Shown: one piece after another, positions 1 to 5,661 of the stretch | Numbering within the stretch: position 1 is the stretch's first letter | Layout: every line of letters begins with the position of its first letter | Origin: Gammaproteobacteria bacterium | GTDB taxonomy: Bacteria; Pseudomonadota; Gammaproteobacteria; Pseudomonadales; Azotimanducaceae | Direction of reading: 5' to 3' | Assembly: GCA_003476445.1 (NCBI GenBank) | Contig: DMUF01000229.1 | Coordinates: forward strand, 1 to 6,367 | Length of the DNA: 6,367 nt | The notes under the pieces: model-generated | Seen by the model: the letters and a program-made list of their open reading frames with translations, nothing else | Databases searched by the model: none | What the model was told of the DNA's origin: nothing | Made by a program: the position numbers and the translations under genes

Positions 1-848
1 GCGTGCTGAGTGACGCTGCCGACCAAGAGCGTTCCGAGTACGGATCCGAGACCGCCGGCGGAGAGCAGGTAGCCGTATCCGGTTTCCCCCGAGCCCAGCA
101 GGGTGGAAAAGACCGGCATGAGCTGGGTGTAGGATTGTCCGAAAAACATGGCCACGAACGTGAGCAGCATCAGCGTGCGAAACAGCGGCGTGGTCGCGAT
201 GTAGGCGATACCCTCGCCCATATCCTGCAGGGCGGAGCCCGGTGTCGCATTGCCCGGCTGTGCCGGCAGTGTCGTCACTACCCAGAACATCGCGAGAAAC
301 CCAAGACTGCCAAGCGCAAAGACGGTCGCCGTGCCCGTGGCCGCAATCAAGAGACCGCCCGCGGCGGGAATCGCTAGCCGGGAGACTTGCCAGACGAAAG
401 AGTTGAGTGCCACTGCGCTCATAAAGGCGGAGCGATCGATCAGGCGCGGGTACAGGCTTACGCGCGCGGGCCAGTCGATCCCGGTGATGAGTGAGAAGAG
501 TGCTGCGGCTGTCAGCACGTGCCAGACCGCGATACTGCCCTGCCAATCGAGCCACGCCAGGACGGCAAGCAGAACGGCGCTGAGGCCCGAGGTCAGCCGG
601 AGAATCTGACGCCGATCAACACGATCGGCGATTACGCCCCCGCCGAGAGTCATGACGATGTTGGGAATGGACGCTGCCGCTCCAAGTACGCCGAGCAGCC
701 ATGCGGAGTGCGTCAGTTCGAAGATGAGCCAGCCTTGGCCAAGGGTGATCAGCTGCGTTCCCCCCACAGAAGCGAACGAGGCCAGCCAGAACCGGCGGTA
801 GAGCGGGTGGCCAAGCGCGGGGAAGCGCTCGATGAAGGAAAGGGCCAT
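1..848 (-). CDS. MFS transporter, EntS/MFS_3-like, C-terminus cut by window edge
   Basis: Inner-membrane drug/metabolite efflux protein of the major facilitator superfamily; the substrate cannot be read from the sequence. Translating the minus strand from the ATG at 848 gives 282 codons with no stop, running off the left edge; the family is usually about 400-430 residues, so roughly the last third is missing. The protein is strongly hydrophobic with several helices. The cytoplasmic loop between helices 2 and 3 carries MFS motif A (GGGVIADRVDRR, residues 69-80). The stretch ALNSFVWQVSRLAIPAAGG (about 147-165) resembles the helix-5 region of enterobactin-exporter-like MFS proteins. The N-terminal RFPALGHPLYRRFWLASF also fits that group. 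The start is backed by GGAGA (857-853) 4 nt upstream. The gene is divergent from the NPP gene across 97 bp. The family call is from motifs; the EntS-like assignment is less sure than MFS itself. Confidence 0.88.
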   Translation of the reverse strand, partial: MALSFIERFPALGHPLYRRFWLASFASVGGTQLITLGQGWLIFELTHSAWLLGVLGAAASIPNIVMTLGGGVIADRVDRRQILRLTSGLSAVLLAVLAWLDWQGSIAVWHVLTAAALFSLITGIDWPARVSLYPRLIDRSAFMSAVALNSFVWQVSRLAIPAAGGLLIAATGTATVFALGSLGFLAMFWVVTTLPAQPGNATPGSALQDMGEGIAYIATTPLFRTLMLLTFVAMFFGQSYTQLMPVFSTLLGSGETGYGYLLSAGGLGSVLGTLLVGSVTQH

Positions 849-945
849 GGAATCTCCGCTGCAAGCAGCTCAGTTTAATGCGGTGCCGGTTACACTGGCG
901 CAGGTTGTTGTTCCGAAAACAAGACTGCTGAAACGGAATCTAGCC
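849..945. promoter_or_regulatory. Divergent intergenic region between MFS and NPP genes
   Basis: This 97-bp gap must hold the promoters of both divergent genes, if each has its own. On the plus strand TTTAAT at 874-879 resembles a sigma-70 -10 box but has no fitting -35 box. On the minus strand TGTAAC (complement of 890-895) is a possible -10, with a poor -35. A small inverted repeat TTGTT-ccgaa-AACAA lies at 908-922, about 24 bp before the NPP start, and could be an operator or chance. No element is strong enough to name. Confidence 0.4.
853..857 (-). promoter_or_regulatory. Ribosome binding site of the MFS gene
   Basis: GGAGA on the minus strand, 4 nt before the ATG at 848. It supports that start and shows that the open frame continuing to the right of it on this strand is not coding. 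Confidence 0.65.
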
Positions 946-2244
946 ATGTCACTGACGCAGCGATGGAGCGTTATCGTCAGAGTCTTTGTGCGCGCGCGCG
1001 GGATTCGGGCCTGCGTTGCGGCTGTGCTTTTGTCGAGCAGCGCGATCGTTTTCGCCTGTCCGCCGACGGTCATCCTGCTCTCGTGGGACGGTCTGCGTCA
1101 TGATTACGTGCGACTTCACCCGGAGGTTGCACTACCGGGGCTCGCTCGCTTCGCCACGGAGGGGGCGGTCGCGGAGCGCCTCATTCCGGTCTTCCCTTCG
1201 AACACCTTCCCGGGCCATGTCTCCTTGGCGACAGGCACCTATCCCGATCGACATGGAATCGTCGACAACGTCTTCCTGGATCGGGAACGCGGCATGTACC
1301 GTTACAGCCCGGATGCAGGCTGGCTCGATGCGGAGCCGCTTTGGATCGCCGCGGAGCGACAAGGGATTCCTGCCGCCACCTATTTCTGGGTGGGATCCGA
1401 GACGGACTGGCGCGGACAGGGGACGCGCTTTCGCGAGGCGCCCTTCGATGGTGACCGACCGGAGTCGGCGAAGGTCGATCGCATACTCGACTGGCTCGCG
1501 CTTGCCCCGGCGGAGCGACCACGCCTGATCATGAGTTACTGGGCGGGTGCCGACGGCGCCGGACATCTGCACGGGCCCGATAGCGCGGAGGTTCGAGAGG
1601 CACTTGAGGCGCAGGATCAGGAGCTTGTGCGGCTGCTGCGCGCCCTGGATGAAAAACAAGCTTGGGCACATACCACCCTGCTGGTCGTGAGCGACCACGG
1701 CATGATGGTTCGTGGTGAGTCGCTTGAGCTCGGTGCGGCGCTGGAGGCGGCGGGTATCCAGGCGCAGGTCTTCGGAGCCACGACCGCGCACGTCTTCTTG
1801 AATGACCTAGCGGACCTTGATCGCGCGGAGCAGACGGCGCGCGCTCTCGAGAATGTGCAGGTGTTTCGGCGCGAGAGCGTGCCGCCCGCGCTGCGGCTCC
1901 ATCATCCGACGCGCACCGGAGACCTCGTGGTCTTGGCCGAACCACCATTTACCCTCGATCGCCCGGCGGGCATCGAAGGGCAGATGATGATGGCAGCGCA
2001 GGCGCTGGGTCGTGATTTCGGTATGCACGGGTATGACCCGGCGCTCCCGGACATGGGGGGTGCCTTTCTCGCCCTGGGGCGAGGCGCAACCCAAGGAGCG
2101 CGATTGGGGCTGGTGCGACAAATAGACGTGGCGGCGACCGTAGCCGGGCTGCTCGGCATAGACCCGCCGCTGCAGTCGGAAGGCAGGGCAATCGACGGGA
2201 TCGCGGCTGATCAGCGCCCGACGCCGGAGTCTTGCAGTCGGTAG
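946..2244 (+). CDS. Secreted nucleotide pyrophosphatase/phosphodiesterase (NPP/ENPP family)
   Basis: Alkaline-phosphatase-superfamily phosphodiesterase, predicted to hydrolyse nucleotide or other phosphodiesters in the periplasm or outside the cell with two zinc ions. It is 432 residues. Residues 1-37 form a signal peptide with a basic N-region, a hydrophobic core (VAAVLLSSSAIVFA) and a likely cut before Cys38. The catalytic set is complete: metal ligand D48 in SWDG; nucleophile T87 in PSNTFPGH; phosphate-contacting N108 in HGIVDN; D203 and H207 in ADGAGH; D250 and H251 in VSDHGM; H361 in GMHGYDP. Spacing from T87 to N108 and among the ligands matches the well-studied Xanthomonas NPP. The frame is open upstream to an ATG at 832, but that start would overlap the divergent MFS start and place about 38 extra residues before the signal peptide. 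ATG 946 has GGAA (935-938) 7 nt upstream. Its last 34 bp overlap the convergent DUF6134 gene. Natural substrate unknown. Confidence 0.93.
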   Translation: MSLTQRWSVIVRVFVRARGIRACVAAVLLSSSAIVFACPPTVILLSWDGLRHDYVRLHPEVALPGLARFATEGAVAERLIPVFPSNTFPGHVSLATGTYPDRHGIVDNVFLDRERGMYRYSPDAGWLDAEPLWIAAERQGIPAATYFWVGSETDWRGQGTRFREAPFDGDRPESAKVDRILDWLALAPAERPRLIMSYWAGADGAGHLHGPDSAEVREALEAQDQELVRLLRALDEKQAWAHTTLLVVSDHGMMVRGESLELGAALEAAGIQAQVFGATTAHVFLNDLADLDRAEQTARALENVQVFRRESVPPALRLHHPTRTGDLVVLAEPPFTLDRPAGIEGQMMMAAQALGRDFGMHGYDPALPDMGGAFLALGRGATQGARLGLVRQIDVAATVAGLLGIDPPLQSEGRAIDGIAADQRPTPESCSR

Positions 2245-2888
2245 CGCAGCACCCCGTCGCCGCGCCGGGTTTCGAGCGCAAGCCAACGTTGATCGTCGTC
2301 CCCGTACCACAGTGTGATGGGGTCCATACCCGCGGGTTCGAGTCGGTAGTGTCGGGCTTCCTCGCCATCGAGGGACGTCGCGCCAAGATCAGTCAGGCGT
2401 GTCGGAGTGAGCTTTCCGTTTTGAGCGTTCACCAGCGCGTCGCGTTGCAGTCGTTCCAGGTCCCAATAGGAGAAGGTTGTGGCACATGCTACGGGCAGTG
2501 TCGTCTCTTCGGCTTTTGGCTGACGCTGCGTTACTCGAAGCGCTTCTCCCATAGATTCGATCCCCACCGCGAACGGGGTTCCGTTGTCGTCGGTTTCCGA
2601 CTCCAGGTTAGTCAGGCAGCCCGATGCAGAGCGTTCGTTCGCTACGTGCCGGTAACGAAAGACGGACATGAACAGCACCTTGACCTCGAAGTCAGCCTCC
2701 GACCGAACCTGCTCCTGCTCGCCCTCGCGAATCACGGTGAAGCGGTGCGAGCCTATCGGGCGATCGTTATAGGAGACATCGAAGAGGTACTCCGTGCGTG
2801 CGGTGGCCAGTGGGCTCAGACCCGCAAGCACGAGCGCGGTCAGAGTCGAGCCCCAGCGTCGACGCAGGGAGCGCGGTGTGATGGGCAT
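2211..2888 (-). CDS. Secreted DUF6134-family protein
   Basis: Predicted periplasmic protein of unknown function, 225 residues. Residues 1-30 are a signal peptide: basic N-region with RRR at 9-11, hydrophobic core TLTALVLAGL, and an ATA cut site at 28-30. The mature part begins with a YLFDV strand followed by the conserved-looking DRPIGSHRF (42-50). Mid-protein there is a C135-ATTFSYWD segment; near the end are HYRLEP, ITLWYGDDDQRWLALE and a closing LRYRLQ, giving an overall beta-rich pattern. These motifs fit my memory of DUF6134; the function is not established. C91 and C135 are the only cysteines in the mature protein and could form a disulfide. It is the second gene of a two-gene operon, 1 nt after the upstream stop (TGA-C-ATG). 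Its 3' end overlaps the convergent NPP gene, and no terminator is visible. DUF3108-like proteins are an alternative family. Confidence 0.8.
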   Translation of the reverse strand: MPITPRSLRRRWGSTLTALVLAGLSPLATARTEYLFDVSYNDRPIGSHRFTVIREGEQEQVRSEADFEVKVLFMSVFRYRHVANERSASGCLTNLESETDDNGTPFAVGIESMGEALRVTQRQPKAEETTLPVACATTFSYWDLERLQRDALVNAQNGKLTPTRLTDLGATSLDGEEARHYRLEPAGMDPITLWYGDDDQRWLALETRRGDGVLRYRLQDSGVGR

Positions 2889-2889
2889 G

Positions 2890-3546
2890 TCAGTGCTCCT
2901 CCGGTTCGGCGAATCGCCCGCCCACTGCGCGGATGGCGCCGCCGAGGAGCGGGATGTGTTGGTAGAAGCCGGCTGCGGCGTCCCAAAAGTCCTGATGCAG
3001 CACCACTCTCCCGTCGGCGTCGAAGCGCAGGTGTGAGATGCCCAACGTGTCGCTGTTCACTTCTTGCATCAGGGGCTGAAACGATGCGCGCATGCGCCAG
3101 ATCAGATAGACGTCTGCGCCGCTGACGACGCGCCCAAGGGGTTCCACAGCCAGGGTGCCAGTGCCGCTGTGCATGCGAGCCATGTGTTTCACGACGTGCT
3201 CGTGACTTTCGGACGTGAGTAACGTGTCGCTGAAGTACAGCGACTCCGCGTAGACACGCCGTGCGTCAGCTTCGGCTTCAGACCCGCTGCTGGCGAAGAA
3301 GGCGAGAAATCGTTCGATGGGGGCTTCATCAGTAAGCGCCACGCCCGGGTATCGCTCCAGTGCTGCCACATAGCGAGGAGCATAGTCGGAGGTTTCCTGC
3401 GCGCTGCAACCGGTCAGCAGGACCGCAGGGAGGAGCAACACGGCGGCAGCGAACCGGGAGAGCACCGCCCTCCGCCGGCGAGCGCGGGTCGCAGCGGTGA
3501 GTCGGCGCGCGTTGCGATGAGCGTTTTCGGCGTTTGTCTGGTGCAT
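2890..3546 (-). CDS. Predicted lipoprotein with NTF2/SnoaL-like domain
   Basis: Envelope protein of unknown function; 218 residues from ATG 3546, or 191 from GTG 3465. A hydrophobic segment ends in the lipobox LLTGC, with lipidated Cys47 (Cys20 in the short form) followed by Ser, which favours outer-membrane sorting. The mature part fits an NTF2-like fold: an N-terminal helical part (PIERFLAFF), YAESLYFSDTLL, a VVKHMARM helix, then strands with YLIWRM and the signature SHLRFDADGRVVLHQDFWDA...YQHIPLLGGAIRAV. That last block is typical of the NTF2-family proteins found beside COG2907 flavoproteins. Those relatives, as I recall them, are soluble, so the lipid anchor is unusual. NTF2-like folds bind small hydrophobic ligands or act as enzymes; which applies here is not visible. 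First gene of the operon with the DUF6134 gene and divergent from the flavoprotein. The start is uncertain: 3546 has no clear ribosome site. Confidence 0.83.
   Translation of the reverse strand: MHQTNAENAHRNARRLTAATRARRRRAVLSRFAAAVLLLPAVLLTGCSAQETSDYAPRYVAALERYPGVALTDEAPIERFLAFFASSGSEAEADARRVYAESLYFSDTLLTSESHEHVVKHMARMHSGTGTLAVEPLGRVVSGADVYLIWRMRASFQPLMQEVNSDTLGISHLRFDADGRVVLHQDFWDAAAGFYQHIPLLGGAIRAVGGRFAEPEEH
2896..2902 (-). promoter_or_regulatory. Ribosome binding site of the DUF6134 gene
   Basis: GGAGGAG on the minus strand, ending 7 nt before the ATG at 2888 and lying inside the end of the upstream lipoprotein gene. It is among the strongest Shine-Dalgarno sequences in the window. It fixes the start and suggests the second gene is well translated on the shared message. 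Confidence 0.75.
3468..3473 (-). promoter_or_regulatory. Possible internal ribosome binding site favouring GTG 3465
   Basis: GGAGGG on the minus strand sits just before an in-frame GTG (3465-3463). GGAGG is 3 nt from that codon, which is short. Starting there would give a compact lipoprotein signal (VLSRF, then the hydrophobic stretch ending at LLTGC) and remove a 27-residue Arg-rich N-region. The outer ATG at 3546 lacks any Shine-Dalgarno match. Confidence 0.35.
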
Positions 3547-3813
3547 GGCATGGAAGGTAGACAGCGGGTCGTGAATCGCTCGTGAACCGGATCCTGGGGT
3601 CTTGTATCGACGCGCGCGCCCTTAGCGTCGCGCTTGCAGCCATGTTTGAAATCGCTTGTTGACGCCGGTTTCACGTCTCCGATCAGAGGCTTGCGAGTCG
3701 GTCAACGGTAGTACGACTGTCATGACAGCGGTAGCAGGCGGATTGGCGGGGAAGTTTTGGACGCCCCTGTGGAGTTTTGACCCCAAGCGCGCGGCGCAGG
3801 AACGGTTCGGACC
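3547..3813. promoter_or_regulatory. Divergent regulatory region between lipoprotein operon and flavoprotein operon
   Basis: 267 bp with no supportable gene; promoters for both operons should lie here. Visible elements are: a direct repeat TCGTGAA-N4-TCGTGAA at 3569-3586 (TTCACGA on the lipoprotein strand), 11 bp apart start to start; the related TTCACG at 3670-3675; a 6-bp inverted repeat CGACGC/GCGTCG at 3608-3613 and 3625-3630 without a T-run; and TTGACG at 3659-3664, which resembles a -35 box but has no good -10 at 16-18 bp. I found no clear match to TGATCC-type (ChrR-linked RpoE) or GAACTT-type (envelope-stress RpoE) promoters. Confidence 0.5.
3569..3586. repeat. 7-bp direct repeat with 11-bp period, possible operator
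   Basis: TCGTGAA occurs at 3569-3575 and again at 3580-3586, about one helical turn apart, 23-40 bp upstream of the outer lipoprotein start. Same-face tandem half-sites of this kind are used by response regulators and other activators. A 7-bp repeat can also occur by chance. Confidence 0.3.
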
Positions 3814-5085
3814 GTGCGCGTAGCGATCGTCGGCGGAGGGGTTTCCGGTCTGGCGGCAGCCGATCGGCTGCAACAACATGCGGAAGTCACGCTGTTCGAG
3901 GCGCAGCGCCGCCTGGGCGGTCATTCAGACTCGCACGCGATCATGGTGGACGGTCAGACGCATACCGTCGACTCTGGCTTCATCATGTGGGAACCCCAGC
4001 GAGCGCCGGGATTCCACGCCTGGCTGAGGGAGCTCGGCGTACGCACTTCTCCCGCGGAAGTCGGTCTCGGCGTTCGAGACGAGGTTTCGGGCATCGAGTT
4101 CGGTACCCAGTCACTCGCTTCCCTGTTCTGTCAGCGCCGCAACGTCCTGTCGCCGAGATTTCTGGCACTCCTGGGCGAGGTGCGCAGACTGCACCAGACG
4201 GCAAGGGTCGCTACCGTGTCCGCCCAGATCACACTCACCGAGTTCCTTGAGCAGCAGGGGTTCTCCGACCAGTTGTTCAAGCTGGTCCTGCTGCCTCTCT
4301 GTCGTGCGCTCTGGTCGCTCGATGCGGCGGCAGCGCGTGCGTTGCCGGCAAGGTATGCGCTCGCGCAGCTTGCGGGCTATCGGGTACTACCCTTTGACCG
4401 GCCGCCGGTCTGGCATGTCTTTCGCCGCGGAGCCGGCAGCTACGTCGATGCATTCGTGGCTCGTTTCGGGGGCGGCATTCGCCGCGGCGAAGCGGTGGTC
4501 GCTGTGTCCCGTGCGGGCGGTCAGGTCGCTATTACGACGGCATCGGGTCGCCAAGTATTCGATGCGGTCGTGCTTGCCTGCCATAGCCACGACGCGTTGG
4601 GCTTGCTTGAAGATCCAAGCGGCGCGGAGCGCGACATTCTTGGTGCATTGCGGTTCGCCCGCAGCGAACGCGTGGTTCATTCCGACGTGCGTGTCATGCC
4701 GCGGGATCCGCGCGCCTGGTCAGCGTGGAACGCCCGAATCGACGCCGGGGACGGCTGCGAATTCACCTTCTGGATGAATCGCATCCTAGGGCTGCGATCG
4801 AAAACGCCACTGTTCGTGACGGTAGATCCGGAACAGCCGCTCGATCGGGTCTGGGCGCGCCTCGATTACGCGACGCCCGTCCTCGACGCCCGGGCCCGGG
4901 TCGCGCAGGAGCGCAGGGACGAGATCAGCGGCGTGCGCAATACCTGGTACTGCGGCGCCTGGTGGGGTGATGGGCTGCAGGAGGACGGGTTTCGCAGCGG
5001 CGTTGATACGGCAGCCGCGGTTGCGGACTATGCCGAAATGCGGCGAAGCAACACCGGTCGACAGGACCGGAGTGCTACCGGATGA
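3814..5085 (+). CDS. FAD/NAD(P)-binding flavoprotein, COG2907 type (amine-oxidase-like)
   Basis: Predicted FAD-dependent oxidoreductase, 423 residues, cytoplasmic or membrane-associated; no signal peptide. The N-terminus is a Rossmann dinucleotide-binding motif (VAIVGGGVSGLAAADRL, 3-19) ending in an acidic residue (E29 in LFEAQ) for the ribose, followed by RLGGHS, typical of amine-oxidase/phytoene-desaturase-like flavoproteins. Further family marks are VDSGFIMWE (52-60), LFCQRRNVLSPRF, LLPLCRALWS, a VWHVFRRGAGSYVDAF block, VVLACHSHDAL, VMPRDPRAWSAWN, and near the end TWYCGAWWGDGLQEDGFRSG, the C-terminal FAD contact. Length and order fit COG2907. Relatives often sit with DUF1365 and cyclopropane-fatty-acid-synthase-like genes, suggesting a fatty-acid or lipid substrate; that is inference. 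The GTG start is chosen because the Rossmann strand begins at residue 2; AGGA at 3798-3801 is 12 nt away, so the ribosome site is weak. First gene of an operon with DUF2878 and the kinase. Confidence 0.9.
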   Translation: MRVAIVGGGVSGLAAADRLQQHAEVTLFEAQRRLGGHSDSHAIMVDGQTHTVDSGFIMWEPQRAPGFHAWLRELGVRTSPAEVGLGVRDEVSGIEFGTQSLASLFCQRRNVLSPRFLALLGEVRRLHQTARVATVSAQITLTEFLEQQGFSDQLFKLVLLPLCRALWSLDAAAARALPARYALAQLAGYRVLPFDRPPVWHVFRRGAGSYVDAFVARFGGGIRRGEAVVAVSRAGGQVAITTASGRQVFDAVVLACHSHDALGLLEDPSGAERDILGALRFARSERVVHSDVRVMPRDPRAWSAWNARIDAGDGCEFTFWMNRILGLRSKTPLFVTVDPEQPLDRVWARLDYATPVLDARARVAQERRDEISGVRNTWYCGAWWGDGLQEDGFRSGVDTAAAVADYAEMRRSNTGRQDRSATG

Positions 5086-5123
5086 AGCTCTCCCTGAACG
5101 TGATGAACCTTCGGTTGCGTTAG
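5082..5123 (+). other. Possible 13-codon mini-ORF in the flavoprotein-DUF2878 gap
   Basis: ATG at 5082 overlaps the flavoprotein stop (ATGA, 5082-5085) and opens a frame reading MKLSLNVMNLRLR, closed by TAG at 5121-5123, 4 nt before the GTG at 5128. It could hand ribosomes from the flavoprotein to the DUF2878 gene, which has no clear Shine-Dalgarno of its own. It could also be the remnant of a lost gene that once overlapped the flavoprotein stop, or chance. It is not claimed as a protein-coding gene. Confidence 0.25.
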
Positions 5124-5127
5124 CCTC

Positions 5128-5661
5128 GTGATGAATCCCGCTATCTTTGCGAACGGCGCGCTGTTTCAAGCCGCGTGGTTCAGCTGCGTGCTCGGTGGTG
5201 CGAATAAGTCGAACCTTTGGGGGCTTCCGGTCCTCGCTCTGCTCGCGCTGCAGTCCCTCCGCGGTGCCTACACCCGTCAGGATGCCGTCTGGTCCGGCGC
5301 CGCACTCGTGATGGGGCTCTTGCTCGACACACTGTGGATCCAGACCGGCATCCTGGTCTATGACGGTTGGAGCGTTGCGCCCGCGTGGATTCTCACGCTC
5401 TGGTGCGCACTCGGTTTAACGATGAACCACAGCATGAGTTTCTTCGCCCGCAAGCCGCTCCTCGGCGGTCTGCTGGCCGGCGGCTCAGCGCCGCTCAGCT
5501 ATCTTGGCGGCGAGCGTCTTGGCGCGGTTGTGGTGCCCGATCCGGTTCAACTGGTGTGGGTCAGCCTGACCTGGGGTTTGGTGTTTTGGATGGCGTTCCT
5601 CCTGGTCCGGCGCACCCGGGAATTTCCGGCTTCTGATGCGGTGGCAGCGCCGCGGTCGTGA
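5128..5661 (+). CDS. DUF2878 family small integral membrane protein
   Basis: Inner-membrane protein of unknown biochemical function, 177 residues from GTG 5128 or 176 from the adjacent ATG 5131; the ATG may be the true start, as neither has a clear ribosome site. About five or six hydrophobic segments: an N-terminal one (NGALFQAAWFSCVLGG), LWGLPVLALLALQSL, a third at AALVMGLLLDTLW, a fourth at APAWILTLWCALGLTM, a glycine-rich GGLLAGGSAPLSYLGGERLGAV, and a C-terminal VSLTWGLVFWMAFLLV followed by Arg-rich residues. The FQAAWF start, the D-x-LWIQTG-x-LVY segment, NHSMSFF and APLSYLGGERLGAV are marks of DUF2878. The family commonly accompanies COG2907 flavoproteins, as here, 42 bp downstream of one. 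Its stop is overlapped by the kinase start. Confidence 0.87.
   Translation: MMNPAIFANGALFQAAWFSCVLGGANKSNLWGLPVLALLALQSLRGAYTRQDAVWSGAALVMGLLLDTLWIQTGILVYDGWSVAPAWILTLWCALGLTMNHSMSFFARKPLLGGLLAGGSAPLSYLGGERLGAVVVPDPVQLVWVSLTWGLVFWMAFLLVRRTREFPASDAVAAPRS

Noticed and set aside
3..878. Three overlapping plus-strand open frames
   Set aside because: They are antisense to the MFS transporter, which has motif A, membrane helices and a good ribosome site.
832..945. Upstream ATG extension of the NPP gene
   Set aside because: It would place 38 non-signal residues before the signal peptide and overlap the divergent MFS start; ATG 946 fits better.
987..1000. Alternating TGTGCGCGCGCGCG tract as a Z-DNA or repeat element
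   Set aside because: It encodes VRAR within the NPP signal region and is ordinary for GC-rich coding DNA.
1132..1791. 219-codon open frame on the minus strand inside the NPP gene
   Set aside because: Fully antisense to conserved NPP catalytic motifs, with no ribosome site or family match.
2232..3125. 297-codon open frame on the plus strand
   Set aside because: It is antisense to the DUF6134 and NTF2-like genes, is Arg/Ser-rich with no domain, and spans the junction of two well-supported minus-strand genes.
3608..3630. CGACGC/GCGTCG hairpin as a terminator
   Set aside because: The stem is only 6 bp with an 11-nt loop and no T-run, and it lies between divergent genes, where no terminator is expected.
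3547..3813. ECF-sigma promoter of the ChrR-linked RpoE type
   Set aside because: Searched by eye on both strands because such clusters can be singlet-oxygen controlled; no TGATCC box with a suitable -10 was found.
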